Below the pieces are notes generated by a model. It did not search any database. It was not told the DNA's origin and saw nothing but the letters and a program-made list of their open reading frames with translations. A stretch of DNA of 64,000 nucleotides from Leptidea sinapis (lineage: Eukaryota; Arthropoda; Insecta; Lepidoptera; Pieridae): contig NC_066310.1 in the NCBI RefSeq assembly GCF_905404315.1, positions 7,750,001 to 7,814,000 on the forward strand, in the 5' to 3' direction. Each line of letters opens with the position of its first letter. Within the stretch, counting starts at the first letter, position 1. Shown here piece after piece: positions 24,801 through 39,800 of the stretch. Made by a program: the position numbers and the translations under genes.

Positions 24801-27800
24801 TGCCTGTTAAGGCTAATAGGTCTACGTGTCAGTTTGCGCGACAGGTATCGCTTCTTTCGACTGTCTACAGCTTCAGACATTCATCCGTCGGGTGTTGTGT
24901 AGGTTGTTGGTGAGAGAGCGTATCCATGAGCACATTTGGCTGAAGGGTATCACTATTGAAATTTTAATATCACGACTTTGACAATATACCTACGACATAA
25001 TTATGTCGTAATTAAAAAAAAAATCTAATACATGTACGTATAAATATAATTTATTCGTCCAGTACCCGTACAAATAGTCACTTCGTTCTTGATGTTATGA
25101 AATATTATTGACAAATTCATAAAAAACAGTATTTTATTTATTATGGTACAGAAGAACGTCTGTCGCGTCAGATAGTAATATATAACTATTCCAATTTTCC
25201 TCGGAACTCGCAATGAGCTTTATAAAAGATATCTAGAGATTTCGCTTGTCGTCGTGATATGAACACTAAAGGTCGGAACGCACTACAGCGGCGGCGCTGC
25301 GTTGCGCGTCGCTTCACGTAACTACACGGTACCTATCGCACTACAACTGCAGTAAGCGGCAGCTCGCGTCAGTTCAAGATGAGCGATTGTGACAAAAGTT
25401 TGATCATTATTTCTTTATTGTGTGCAGTAGAAGAATTAATGAAAGACAATAAAAAAATTTCAAAGTCAAACTTTATTCAATTAGGCTTCAACTAAGCGCT
25501 TTCGAATCGTCACTATAAATTGTTCTTTTAAATTACTGAATCTAACATAATGTCCGGAAAAAGGAGAGCTCTTGGAAAGAACATAGAAGAAATACAACGG
25601 CCAATTTTTTCAATCAATAGTGTTTTACAATGGCTGTAATATACAAAATAAATTAGTGTATGCATCCAATAATATAATAATAATTAAGTTAAACTAATAA
25701 AATTAATAATTAAACTATTTTTATTTAGTTATTAAAATTAATTAAATCATAAGACAAAATTCTATAGACTTAAAAATTAATAGTATGCATACTGAAGCGA
25801 CGCGCCGACTGCTGTGTCGTACTGAGCGTCGCTGCACTGCGCGTGTGCATAGGTTCTCAACGTGGGCGATAACGCCCCCTTGTGGGCGTTTGAGACTTTC
25901 GGGGGGGCAGTAGAAGACCCAGAGAAAATTAGAGGGCATTGAGATGGCGCAGATGGGGCGTGGGTAGATTAAAAAATATAGTCTAAAAAGGCAAAAAAAT
26001 ACACGAAAATACTCTAGCAAAAAAACATATTCTCAAAGTGGGCGGTGAGCAAAATAAGGTTGAGAAACTATGCTCTAGTGCAACATATTCCATACAAAAT
26101 GGTTGAAATAATATTATGACGTGCAGCGCTGCGCAGCGCCGCGCTAATGGGTTCCGGCCTTAAGAGGATCAGTGACATAATAATATTTACCATGGTCAGA
26201 GTCATCCTGTCGATCTCGTGTTTGTCCTTGGTCTTGTGCTGACGGAAGGGCGAGTGCCCCTTCAGCAGCTTGAAGAGCATACAGCCGAAGCTAAACCAGT
26301 CGGCAGAAGAGTCATAGCCCGTACCCTTAGAAAGAACTTCAGGGGCCATGTATCCGTGGGTACCGCTGAAATAAAATGAATACATAATATTATATACCGA
26401 TTTAATCAACAATTAAACCACTAAATATTCAAGTTTAAATAAAATACTCATTGTTAGTTCAACCATTGAACATCTATCTAAATATAAATCGGATCTGTCT
26501 AAATATAATATCTAATTAGGTCTAAGAAAAAAAGGCTACGTATTTGAATTTTTGGACGCGTTTTGGGTGGATATTTTGTGGATAATGAATTAAACGGAGC
26601 TGTCATACTCGGCTGTGCAACACTCGTTCGGGTGAATAAGCGATCGGTCAGAATAAAATTTACCAAGGGAATTTACACAAAATTATAATAATTTCAAATG
26701 TAAATGTATTTTTGAATATGGAAAAATTAAATAGCTTTGATTATCTCGTGTAGTCTAAAGAAAGCACCGCTTCTTTAGGAGTGGAATTGGGTGAAACAGG
26801 GAGACAATCGAGGTTGCATCTAGGTAGTATAAGAACTTTGTACCGAATAGATAAAGGAGTCAACCCACTATACCGAGAGAAACACGATTTACAATTCTAC
26901 ACTAGAACGTTTATCAAAACAAATTGCCGAACCATTAACAAATGTTAATGGTTCGGGCATGACACGCGCAACTAGCGGATATAGTCGAATTCTTTACCAG
27001 TGGGAGGCTCTTTTATACAAGATGCCGGCTAGATTATGGGTTCCACAACGGCGCCTATTTCTGCCGTGAAGCAGTAGTCGGATTTAAGTTTCGGTCTGTA
27101 GTAGCTAGCGAAATTACTGGGCAAATGAGACTTAACATCTTATGTCTCAAGGTGACGAGCGCAACTGTAGTGCCGATCAGAATTTTTGGGTTTTTCAAGA
27201 ATCCTGAGCGGCATTGCATTGTTATGGGCAGGGCGAATAAATTACCATCAGCTGAACGTCCTGCTCGTCTCGTCCCTTACTGTAAAAAAATCAAATCATC
27301 TCTCAATATCTAATTTTTCTATACCTTTCAAGTGTACAGATTCATTTATGGAGGCAACACTTACACGCTAGCGTGTGGCTTCTTCTTGGAGAAATCGCAG
27401 GCCAGCCCCAGGTCTGATATTCGGACGTGGCCGTGCTCGTCCAGGAGTATGTTAGCCGGCTTCAGGTCCCGGTAGACGATGTGCCGCTTGTGCATGTGCT
27501 CCAAGCCTGATAAACACAAACATGTCATCTTGATGTGTTAACAAGCGCAACCAACGTCATGAACTGCCACAATATTTACTCAATACACAAAATGTATTGA
27601 GTTCACTCAGAATAATTTTCATGTACAGTAAAAGCTCCTATATTCACGACTAAAGATTCCTTTATTCGCGGATGTAATCGGTACATAGTACATGCATATT
27701 AATAAAAAGAATTCCGACATAGTTGCATAATTGCGAATGGAATAGGACGAGATGGGTTCGAACAAATAGAAACAAGTGACATTCAGGAGTTGCTTGAATC

Positions 27801-30800
27801 GCAAGATGAAGATTTGACTGAAATCGACTTGGAGAAAATGTTAAATTTACAGAGCATTGAAGAAGAGGCTTCCACAAACACTGGAAATGTGACATATAAT
27901 TTGACAAATCTTAGTGAAGGTTTAAGAATGGCAAATGAGCTTTGTGATTTCTTTATGAAAATTGATCCGTCTATGGAACGAAGTCTTATTTTTAATAGGC
28001 AAATTGCTAATGCCACTGCTGAATATCAGTTTGAAGTAAAGGAGCTTTTCAAAACTGTTATGCAAGAAAAAATTACAAAATTCTTTAATCCTTAGGCAAC
28101 CTAAGCCTGAAGATAATGATTGATAAGTACTTCAATTAAATTCTTTTTTTTTAAGTTTGTGTTTTATTTTGTCACCTAGGAACGTATCCCTTATAAATTA
28201 CCATTCCGTATTTACGGTTTCTGTATTCGCGGCATATTTACGGAACATATATCCCGCGAATAAAGAGCTTTTACTGTACACACACATTCACATTTCACGT
28301 ATGTTTAATTATTAATGAGAGATCTTAATCTGTCGAGGAATCACTGACCACGCATCTGTACCTACTAGTTTTCGCTTGTTTCGTGGTCAGGGTTCCAGCC
28401 CCCTGGAATGTATGTTATTAATACAGTATATATGTACATAATAAATTTACTATGTAAAGTTTAATGCAGTGAGTGTGAAGAAACGAAATACAGTATTTTC
28501 ATTACTATTCTAATTGAGTTATAAAGGTATTATAGGTAAAAGATAGTGGCTTGTTGTATCGTTCTCGTCTCTACACACAACAATATCCAAACCCAAAATA
28601 CTACAAGTAGAATAATATACTAATGGCAGCGCATACGCACGCGCGGCAGCCAACGGTTTTGTCATAAATCCAATTTACTTTGTTTTATTCGTGCAGTAGC
28701 GATAGCACAACAAGAAGCTTACCATTATAATTTAGTTATGTTGTAAGTTTATTCAAATCAAATCATAATTACTTCATTCACGTAGGTCAAGGAAATGACA
28801 CTTATGAATGTCAAAAATTTTCTTTTCTTTTTACATTCACCAGGACTTCGGAAAAGAATGGCAAGAAACTCATTGCCACTCTTTCAATTTCTATTTTAAA
28901 TCAATATTAACAGCTTCATAGTTTTACAAATCATTTCAAGTACAATATAATATATAAAGAGATGAACCAAAAATACTCAAACGTCAAATATTCTCCTCAA
29001 TGTGTAAGTCAGAAAAAGTAAATGTGAATTGGACGTAGTTAAGCATAAAGTACTCAAACCACACTTTGGTCAAAATAGAGTTATTATACCATCGTACTCC
29101 TGAAGGTCGACTCTGTCATGTAGTGATAACCCCATTTTTAAAATGTACACACACGGAGACGTTTTTTTTGAAGTGAAACATCTTTAGAATCGTTGTGATT
29201 TCAAACCGGATGCAACGGAAAAACGACAGGTAAGAGACACAAATACAAAAATGTGTAGGATGAAGCAGGCAAAGAATGAGACAGAAATATGCATACTATT
29301 GAAGTGAAAACTTCTTTATCATCGTTGTGATATGAAAGTCTATGTAACGAAAAAGCGCGACAGTAAAATGAGGCAGACACATTCATAAGATTTATTTAAC
29401 GTGGGAGAAATTGAGATAGGAAGCATAATACAATGTTTTGGTACCAGGCGATCATAGTTAAAGAAGAGATTGTCTTAAGTATGGCGCGAGTATACCTTAA
29501 TATATTCTGACTCCAAGCGCACGACGTATTACTACATAGACACCAGGAGAACATATTATTATATACATTAGTGGTGGTAGGAATGTCTTTCATAGCGGTT
29601 GAAATCATGTGTCATCCTAGCAACACGTACCAGGAATTCATATGCAGTTTAGAGGTTCATGCACCACGCAGGTTTCACTTCTGACATGAGCACTTTGTAC
29701 GCACGCAATTTTTTTTTTCTTTTTGGATATTAATATGGAAGATTATTTAACAGCTGAAACTTCAAATGCCTATAACTCAAAAGGGCCTTTTATCTGAGTC
29801 CTTTCTGCTTAACTACGTCCAATTACCTAATCAGCAAAGGCAAAGTTATTTGAGTACAGTAGATTCCATCCACGCACACAGTAATAATACACCCGGCTCG
29901 ATATTTTTTTACACCAAAAAAAGTAGGATGAAACCTATTAGAAAACAGAAAACACATCGACTTTTTGAAAAAAGCCGATACTTTGACGGATGAATTTTCG
30001 ACTGAAAATAAGGGTTCTTCAAAAAGTGAAAAAAAGGTGAAAAAAAATCAATATTTCAATTCAAATAAATTAGTGATTTTGGCACGTTAAAACATTGTAC
30101 CAAATTTCGTGAAAAAATTATATTTTGTAAAAGACAAAAACAAGCAAAATCTTGTTATTTTTAAATTTTTCACATAAATTTCGGGGTTATATGAAAACAA
30201 AAGTTGTAGATCTTTTTATTACCTACAACTTTTCTACTTAACTTTTTTCCACTTGTTGTTTTCCTGGAAATCAAAATAAGCTCTTTTTTTACCATTAAAC
30301 ACCCCCCTTTTTAACTTCCCGACCTCAGATCACCCGTAATTTATATTTCCTTTCATTTTTTTTTTCATATTCTCTTCCTTTTCCAATAGGATATTTTTTT
30401 TCACTTTTTATTTTTATTTAAAGTTTTCAGCACTGGGCTATAAAGGTAAGGCAATTGTAAAATATGTAATAAATATTTAAAAATATCAAGCAGGTATTAT
30501 GTTGCCTCACCTAATATAACCTCGGCCGCGTAGAACTTCATCTCAGCCTCGTTGAAGACGCCGTGCTGCGAGAGGTGGTAGTGCAGGTCGCCGCCGTTCA
30601 TCAGGTCCAGTATGAAGCACAGCTTGTCGGGCGTGTGGAAGGCGTACGTCATGCACACGATGAACGGACAGTCCACCTGGAGATAACACAATATTATGTG
30701 TCAAATTAAGACTACATTTAAAAGTCGTTTATTATATACACATCTTAATATTGCAGATGTATATGTATGTTGACTTGTGTTTATTCAATAATAACTGAAT

Positions 30801-33800
30801 TCTTTATTTGGCTACTATGACTCAAACTTCATAATACAGTTAGATATAATAATTATAAGTATGATACATTATTAAATTTTTAAAATAATTGAATTTTACA
30901 TTATAATTAGTAACAAAAGCCCCATATTCCTCAGTCCCTGTGTGCAACGTGCAGTTTACAACAGCGGTTTATATAAGCACAGTCGAGCTGAACCGCCAGT
31001 GAAGCCAGCATGCTGTTCTTGCTCCCTCGCACTCGGCGCACCAGTGATGTGCCTCTCTTTCGAATTATTGCATAAAAACAGTCAACACGAGCTTCGGAAA
31101 AATTCGCTGAGGCGCTGAAATAGCGAGGGAGCCTCAACAGCATCCTGAAAGCATTGTTTACTGGATCCGAAGGGCGCTGTACGATCTTTGCGTATAGTCA
31201 GTCCACAGACTGGTATAGAATGAGGTGCAGTGGCCCTTAAAAGAGTAATCTTAAAATCTGAAGAGCACCTTGCAAACCTACGGATCACTATATTAGCTCT
31301 TACGGACATCGCCCTTCGTCCCTTGTTTGTTACGCTTATGAAATTTTACACACACGAGCAAAGTGTGTGTCGCGGGTTTCTACCCGGCTAGGACAAGACT
31401 AGACAATTTCAATAATATGATTTTTAAAACCAGAATAAATATCAGCAGCATTAGGCTCATAGTATTAATCGTATAACATAACGCATGGCTATACGGATGT
31501 CCATGGCCGGTTGAATAATTCCCATCACAAGAGTCTTGCCAGTTTTCCCCCTCTTGTACAAAAAAACTAGCTGATCCGACAGCCGTTGTTCCGTTCATAA
31601 TAAAAAAAAAACTCTTGCGAGTGGAATTTCGTAAAAATCCTTAGCTGACCTCTACACGGCGAAAGGAATATTTTATATTCCTACCAAGTTTCAAGTCTTT
31701 AGTTTCAAGGCCTTATGGTTCCGTAGATATCGTGATGAGTCAATTTATAGGTCAATAGAAATATCTAATATATACATATAAAAAGATAATGATTCGAATG
31801 TAACTAACATATATAAATATTGCACTTTCAATATCAGTCAACGAACGTATATTCTTAACTTTGTATGCAGGACAACTAAATACCTATACTCGGATTTTTC
31901 TTAAAAATAACTCAGTGTAAAGTTACTCCAAGTTTAAGATTATGTAATCCTGTATCAAGGATTGTGTGGTTTTATATTTATATATATTTAGTTTTATATT
32001 TGTGTATATTTAGTTTTATATATATATATAGTTTTATATATACAATGTTTTTTGATAATGGGAAATCATAAAAGTAGACTAAGTCTCCAACTAATATTTT
32101 TACTGAACTCAGTGTCCTAGCCCTGGTTAAAAATATTGATTGAAAATGATTACATTAAACAATGACAAAAATAAACTAATTAGCGTGGGGCAACAAAATG
32201 AGTAATATACACTACACGGTCAGCTGCTGCGAACTATAGGCGCCGCCCGACCGTCACGCGACATGCAATACACAAACGAAAACGTTTGAGACGATGTAAT
32301 AAAAGTTTCACTTTAAAAGTTTTAATCTTGGAATAACTTTACTTCGCGTTATTTAATAACACAGTATAAGTTATTTGTAATAATATATTGCCCCATTGGA
32401 ACTTAGTATCTGACGCTACTCCTAAAAAATAATTATCATTCCAATAGCAATAATGGTTTTTAAAATAATATGTACCTGTTCGATAATATTTCCAACATCC
32501 ATGCATTTTCCCTGTAATGTTCATGTAATAATAAGTAGTTACGATGAAGGCATTCGATCACACAATGAATGACAGTCGAGCTGGGACGGTGACGTACGTT
32601 TACGAGCAACACGGTGAGCTTATATGGCGTCAATTGTATGCGGTACTTATTAGCATTTTCCAACGGAATTCACTGCATACCACTGACTCATGAGACCATA
32701 GTTCATCATTCATATGGCGTTTTATGAAATGATCCCCACATGAAATCGAGTCGACCCGCATTATAATAAATCTTCATCAAAAAAAATATGGATAACTCGG
32801 GCTTGACCTAAGAAATCTACGCCAAAATTGTTCTCACAAAAAAGAACAACATGTTCCTCATTCAGTATTTCTGTATGTCTTTTGGAATAGAATTTTCCCA
32901 TACTTTCCCAGTTAATAAGAACACGCTATAATATGCAACAACATGAAGCAGAGTTTCCCATGACAGGCTCCATCGGACATGACCAGCCACCGCCTCTCAC
33001 GACCATATTTTAGGGAAGCTATCGACCCGCCCACGAGACCCCGCCACAAGAAACGAAATAATATAAATTTCTTTCTCATTTTTTTAACACAAATAAATAC
33101 CTATGTGAGAACTTTGTTCGTGGAATAAAGAATATTGTTCGTAATTCTTACATTTCTTTCAAATTAACTAGAGGATACATTAAAAAAGGAATTGCCCTTA
33201 TGTCACCGCGAACCGTCTTATTATCTTTCGTTAAAACGCACGGGCCCACAATATTAAAGTTTTCCCACTCAGTTTCATTCAAAACAAAATTCCTCGCCGA
33301 GTGAAAACGATTAGGCACGAAAGCGGATCATAGCGAATATCCTGCCATAACCTTTCTTACGGCAATGAATGAATGAAAATTGTAAACATTTCATTGAGCG
33401 ATGTAAAAATAAATGCCGCTATGTAACAAGTTGACGTATCGGCGTGGAACAACAGGAAATCCGTAATAATGTTTGGAGCATTAAACGGTTTCGGTTATGC
33501 ACAACGGAAATTTTAATTATGTTTTTGTTATGAATTCGCCCTCTTCGTGAGTCGTGGGGGGACAAAACGTGGTTATTATGCCGTGCTCTATTTCCTTGTA
33601 GCGCACAGCTGATACAGTCCATGTTTATTCTTTGTTCATTGATAACGTTGCAGTGAATGCCCAATGACCTACATTGCTGTTGCGTAGATTATTCGAAAGA
33701 CGCGCAAAACAGCCGACACGTTTTCTTTGTTTACATGTTTCCGTCAAATAAAAGGAAACTTTTTTAATAACGGCAAGAGAAATAGGGACACAGCCGCATA

Positions 33801-36800
33801 ACATATCGGCTCACAGGTAACTAATATACCATCAGATTTAGTATAAATCAAAATAGCGGGTGTAAATCAAAAATCAATTAAATCCTATCAATAAGTAGCA
33901 CATACAATCTATAGTATGCTCTTAATATTAAAGGTATTAGTTATGCATAAGAGGTGTATCAAATTAAATCTCTATTATTTATACTTTTCAGTTATTGAAG
34001 TCGGTTTTTTTAAACGTAGTTTTTTTAACATCGGAAAGTCTTCCATTCCAATCTACAACTATAGCAATCAAAATAGATATCACTATGAAAGGTAAGTCTT
34101 TTTTACGTTAAAATATAATAAGGCGTACATTTTTCACTATGATTTTTGTATATTCTAATTGCCATTATTTGCAAATAATATCCGGAGCGTTTTAAGCGTA
34201 CGTAGCAATGTAATGTAATGGCAAATTTCGAAGCTCCGTCGCCTCTAGGATTGGGTAGTCAAAGCTATATACAGGCATATATGCTTCTAATCAGACCTGA
34301 GAATATGTTTTTGCATATTCTTGTATAAATTGCATATACTTCGTCTTCAATAAATTTAAAACTAATTCATTATTATCAAGCAAATCAATAATATTGTTCA
34401 AAGTACACTTAATGATATTCAATTAAAATATCAGTATTAGATGGTATGAGAATCGATATACACCGTTAAAGTCATTAATATAAATAATAAATAACAATGG
34501 ATCAAAAATAGTTCCCTGAGGAACACCACTTTTTCAGTTGGAAAACGAAGAATGATGTCAAAATACATAGGATCGCAATTCCGGACTCATTAAAATCTGT
34601 AGAAATTTTATGGAGTCCACAAGCATTGGTATTATTTAGTGAATTTACTACTTCTGCTACATCACTGAATGGCATTACAAAGAAAGAGTTAGGCACTGAG
34701 ACTACAGACCTAACAGCATCAGCTGACATCGTTGTTGTTTTATTGTGTGTAAACGCGGATGAACCTGGGCAAGAGGCACAGCTAGTTATATTATAAATCA
34801 GCTTAGCGACGCATTGGTGAAGAATCACGATGATAGGCCTATGGGAGCGAGAAACACTCATACATTTAATACTGAATGATACAAAATCGCGCCAGTGTTT
34901 ATTTAAATTGCTCACTTCAAGGCAAACAAAGATAAAATAGACATCATGATACAATAACGGTTTTTTAAGATGCTCAAATGATGGCATCTCTATTTAAAAT
35001 ACAATAAATCTACGAGAGCAGCTGCCCCGTGACGTGATAAACAAATGCTTATTGGCAATAATATTCATTTATATATGAATATTAAACCAAAGGTATACTC
35101 CATGCATATTTAGTGCGAAACGTTGAAGTATTTATTATTTTACTAGAGGAAAAACCAAAAGGGAATCTTATAACAGTACGAGCTTCACTTTTGATTTATA
35201 TACCCGCACACGGAACAGTCGCTGACTTTATTAAAGCAAAAACCAGCCGCCTCTGGACACGATACGAGTGGTGGGACCGTGGGAGTATGTTTGAAAGTGC
35301 CTCAGTCGTATGGGTTCGGGAATTCACCAGCCACATATGGATGTGTGAAGTGAAATGTATCACGCGCATGTATGTATCAGGAGGGTGCCAGACATCAATG
35401 TGATGCGCTCGAAATTTTCATGTGTTTTTTTTTTTACTATTAAAATAGTGAAGAAATACCATATTGGGGATAATTTTACTCCTCGACATGATTAATACTC
35501 TCAGTCTATGATGACTCATCCTCACCACGGGCAGGTGTAGCGGTTCATAGGTTCGAGTGAAATTCATAATGTGAACAAGTGAGTATAACATAACCCGTCC
35601 AGGAAGGAGGCTCTCTAGAACAGTCGAATCAAATACATACCAATTTATTCCATGTTCAGTATGAAACTGCACGAGCCACACCTTACCGAATAGAATCGCT
35701 CGCGCATTGAAAACTACACCATTATATTTTATAATGAAAATATTTTTGATCGTAGAACATAACTGGCGTATACCTATCACTTACATATTATAAAACAAAG
35801 TCCTCCGCTGCGTCTGTCTGTCTGTATGTTCGCGATAAATTGAAACTCTACTGCACCATTTGCGTGATTCTCGAGAAATATTTCGGTATATAATTTATTT
35901 AGTTTTTGTATTTTGTATAGATACATTAACGATTTCTTTTTGAGGTGTCGGACAAAGATTAGCCTGTTGGGAGCTTTCAACGAAAACGCTATCTGAACCC
36001 TTCGAGATGTAACATAATAATGTATGGTGGAATTGTGCTAGAATGCTAGCGTGAATTCTACAGAATAGTCCCCGATGACATATGTCTATCTCTTGAGGAT
36101 AACATACTATACCCATTTTAATACTTACAAAATTGGTAATTATAAAGCGGTAATGTAAAAGCTGTTTACAGAAATACTATATTATTCCTCATCAGTTTAT
36201 TACCACTTATTATAAAATCATTAATTTCCGATGGCTTTAGACTACACTATTCCCGAATACTTAGGTACCTACATCATTTTTTTTTTCTATTGACAGAACA
36301 ACGTCTGTCGGGTCAGCTAGTGTTTTATAATACTGTAAATTATTTGAAAACTGAATCAAATTAGGCTACAAATTGAGTGTCGTAATCTGAAAGACAGCTG
36401 ATGTGACTTCATGGCAGAGTAAGAGAGTGTTACAAGTAGGTTTGACTAAGTGGGTCTGCTGATTTAATGGAATTGAGTCTGCTCACAATGTACCTTCTTC
36501 ACATAGAAAAGGTCTTCAATCGGTTAAAAAGTGCAAAGAAAGTGGATTTGCCCTTTTCCATATTGATTTGGTGAACACATAATATTAAATTACTATTTCA
36601 TTATTCTAAAGTACCTACATACATTTCTAGAAATTTTAGCTAAAATAGAGATTTAAAGAGTTATTGGGACGTTTATTAGATAAATCTGATTCATCTCCTT
36701 TTTTTTTAAAGTGGTATTGTATAAGAGTCACGCTTCTTCCAACACATCCGGGTAAGTACCTGTTTCGAAGGGCAAATTGACCAGATAAGTCAGAATACTT

Positions 36801-39800
36801 TGGATCGCAATTCCGGACTCTTTAAAAGAGAGAGTATTAACTATGAGAGAAAGAGAGTATTACAAGTAGTGTCGATTGAGTCAGTCTGTTGATCGAATGT
36901 AATTGAGTCTGCTCACAACGTCCTTCAAACCGCTGTTTCAATGTGACGGTCGTGCCAACTGTAATTTTTTTTTTTTTTATTTAATAGGAAGCCCACGTTG
37001 TATACAATGTATTACCTTATGGTATATTTACACATTAATTATTTATATTATTTACCATACCCCATTTACGGGCTAACTGGACATGCAATTAATTACTTAA
37101 TTAAATTACAAGTACTTAAAAATATTATTAACATATGACAATTTCCTCGTTTACTTACTATGTAAATTACTTTATAAATTAGTTACCTACACAAAAATAT
37201 AAAAAACTTATAACTCTAAACAAAAATAATAAAAACTAAATTTTATATAAACTAAATTTAAAATATAGCAATTATTATTAAATACGAAAAACCGAATGAT
37301 ATTATTTAATTAAATGATTTTAATTTTGCGCTTGAAAATCGATGCAGAGTTCCAAAATATGTCCAATTCTGCTATTTTAAATATGTTGTTATAGGACATT
37401 ACAATTCTGTTAATAGGAGCGGTCCTACCTAGGTTACTCTTTGTAATTATTGGCATAAAAGTCATTTTATTTTTAATATGTGACCGTGCATTTTGTCTTG
37501 GAACTGCTAACCTTATTCTGTTTAATAAGTTCGGGCTATCAATAGCACCATTTACAATTTTATGCAAAAAACGGAGATCTATTGAGTTTCTACGATTGCA
37601 CAGTGATATGGTTTTATAAAGTTTTAAGAGATCGTTGGTATTATTAATTTCTTTTAATATATTGTCCTTGTAGGCTAAGTGTCGTAAGAATTTTTTTTGT
37701 ACTCTTTCTATTCTGTCTTTATGCATTTGATAGTTAGGATTCCATACAACAGAGCAATATTCAAATTTACTTCTAATCATTGAATTAAACTAAATAGCGA
37801 AGGGTCACGTTAAACCATTAAATGCCGCTGTTATTCAAACATCGAACACTGGATGAATCACAAAAGTTCTTCACGGACAAACGGATGTCTAACAACAAGG
37901 AGTAGGTACTTATTTAAAAATATATCTTTAAATCATGCGACCCGCGTTATTGCCACGTAATATATCACGCTATTGTCTGGAAAACTTACGAGTACTCGTA
38001 AGTATTGTTCCATTTAATCAACTCGTAACTCTCGCAGAAAAACACATTTCACTGCAGAACATAACCGCAGCTTTATTTATCGTCTACGTGTTGTCTGTCA
38101 GTAAGTGCAAGTTGTCGATCAGTGATCCCAGTGCTAGACTAGGCGTGTCCGAAGCTAAATACTATCCAATGTTATTTTGTACAGCGGACGTCGCCAGACA
38201 TCGCGGCGCCCCTTAACCAGACAACGGCTCGTAAAAGATTGTAGCGCAAATTTCCCGATTGAATCGGATGATGTTTCGCAAGCTTGTTGCTACCGCGAAG
38301 TTCCTAGGCTCATTAATTCGAGCGTTTTTCCCGCAGACTTCTATAACATGAAAAATTGTATGGAGCACTTGCGGAAAAATAAATTTTATGCTAAAATCTA
38401 ACAAGACTAGCGAGACGTTCGACTGATGATACGTGATAAGCCTTGCCCTTCAGAACCAGTTTCACTGAGGATTCTTGATTAAATCCAATATTCTTAAGGC
38501 ACCGCAATTACACGAGTCACTTTGAGACGTAGGATGTTAAGTTGGCACCGTTCTAAGCGAAACACAATAGTGCTTGCACATTACTGTTTCATGATAACTG
38601 TTTAGTGATTAATATCATGAATATAACTAATGTTAGAACGATGGTAAGATGAACAAGTCTCTATTTAGATCGTGCTTAACAAATATGAGACATCGTCCCT
38701 TCTCTCAGTTCAACAATTACCACCTAAGCATAACAGCTGGAATGGAGTCAGCTACCACAGAGTTTAGAAGCAAGACAGCTCAAGTAACTTTTTAATATAT
38801 CTATAATCATCGAGTCTATTTAAGGAATAAATATTTCTGCCGTGAAGCAGTAATGTGTAAGCATTACTGTGTTACGGTCTGAAGGGCGCCGTAGTTAGTG
38901 AAATTACTGGGCAAATGAGACTTAACATCTTATGTCTCAAGGTGACGAGCGCTGTTGTAGTGCCGCTCAGAATTTTTGGGGTTTTTCAAGAATCCTGAGC
39001 GGCACTGATTGTAATGGGCAGGGCGAATCAGTTACCATGAACGTCCTGCTCGTCTCGTCCCTTATTTTCATTACAATAAAATACACTTTACAATATGTAT
39101 TTTTCATTTTTAAAAGGATGATAATTTCGAAGCAACGTTTAAAGATTCCATTACACATAGACTGATACACACCAAGCTAATAAAGGCAAATAATAAAATA
39201 AACATCTCGAAATGCAACAACTGTAATATAATTATTCTCTGTACGATCGATCGCGGACGCGATTAAGTATCCAATTTATCGTAACCCTCAGGGGATTGTG
39301 TAATCCGAGGCCGTTTTACAGCAATTTTATCGCCGAGTCGCAAGAAACTGCGCGCGAATGCTGTGTATTATAGTCACAAACGTCATCAATATCGCATATA
39401 AATCTATATATATAAAAATGAATTGCTGTTCGTTAGCCTCGCTAAAACTCAAGAACGGCCGGACCGATTTGGTTAATTTTGGTTTTGAAAGTCCAGGGAA
39501 GGTTTAAAAGGTGAATAAATATGAAAATTTTCAGAATGAAATAGAAACAACAATTTTGATTTTTCCTTTGTTGTGTCCCGTCGTTCAGAAATCAAATTGA
39601 AAGAATAGTTTAAAATGAATAAATAATTAGAATCTTTGTCTCTTTCTAACTTTCTCAGGAGGTAAAAAACAAACTTAATTTTAGCTATCTATAGTTGGTA
39701 AATTAACTACAGTTGTTAACTATGATGGCAATAAAACGTTTGCTGGGTCAGCTAGTCATATATATATATAATGAAAATGGTCTTTGTTTAAGGCTCAATC

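Larger units (their letters stand above)
25271..26160. mobile_element. TIR element R with nested LINE and hAT MITE
   Basis: Ends ggtcggaacgcactacagcg and, inverted, ggccggaacccattagcgcg are GC-rich terminal repeats. Inside are a LINE tail (25450-25660) and MITE P (25848-26072). The right end lies 30 bp from the donor of Gprk1 exon 26191-26365. No transposase was seen. Confidence 0.55.

Noticed and set aside
34502..34987. 161-codon minus-strand frame as a host gene
   Set aside because: It contains reverse-transcriptase palm sequence and continues into GVPQGTIFDP after a deletion, so it is a LINE fragment.
35113..35403. 96-codon plus-strand frame as a gene
   Set aside because: No recognisable domain, no splice context and no related copy; probably chance.
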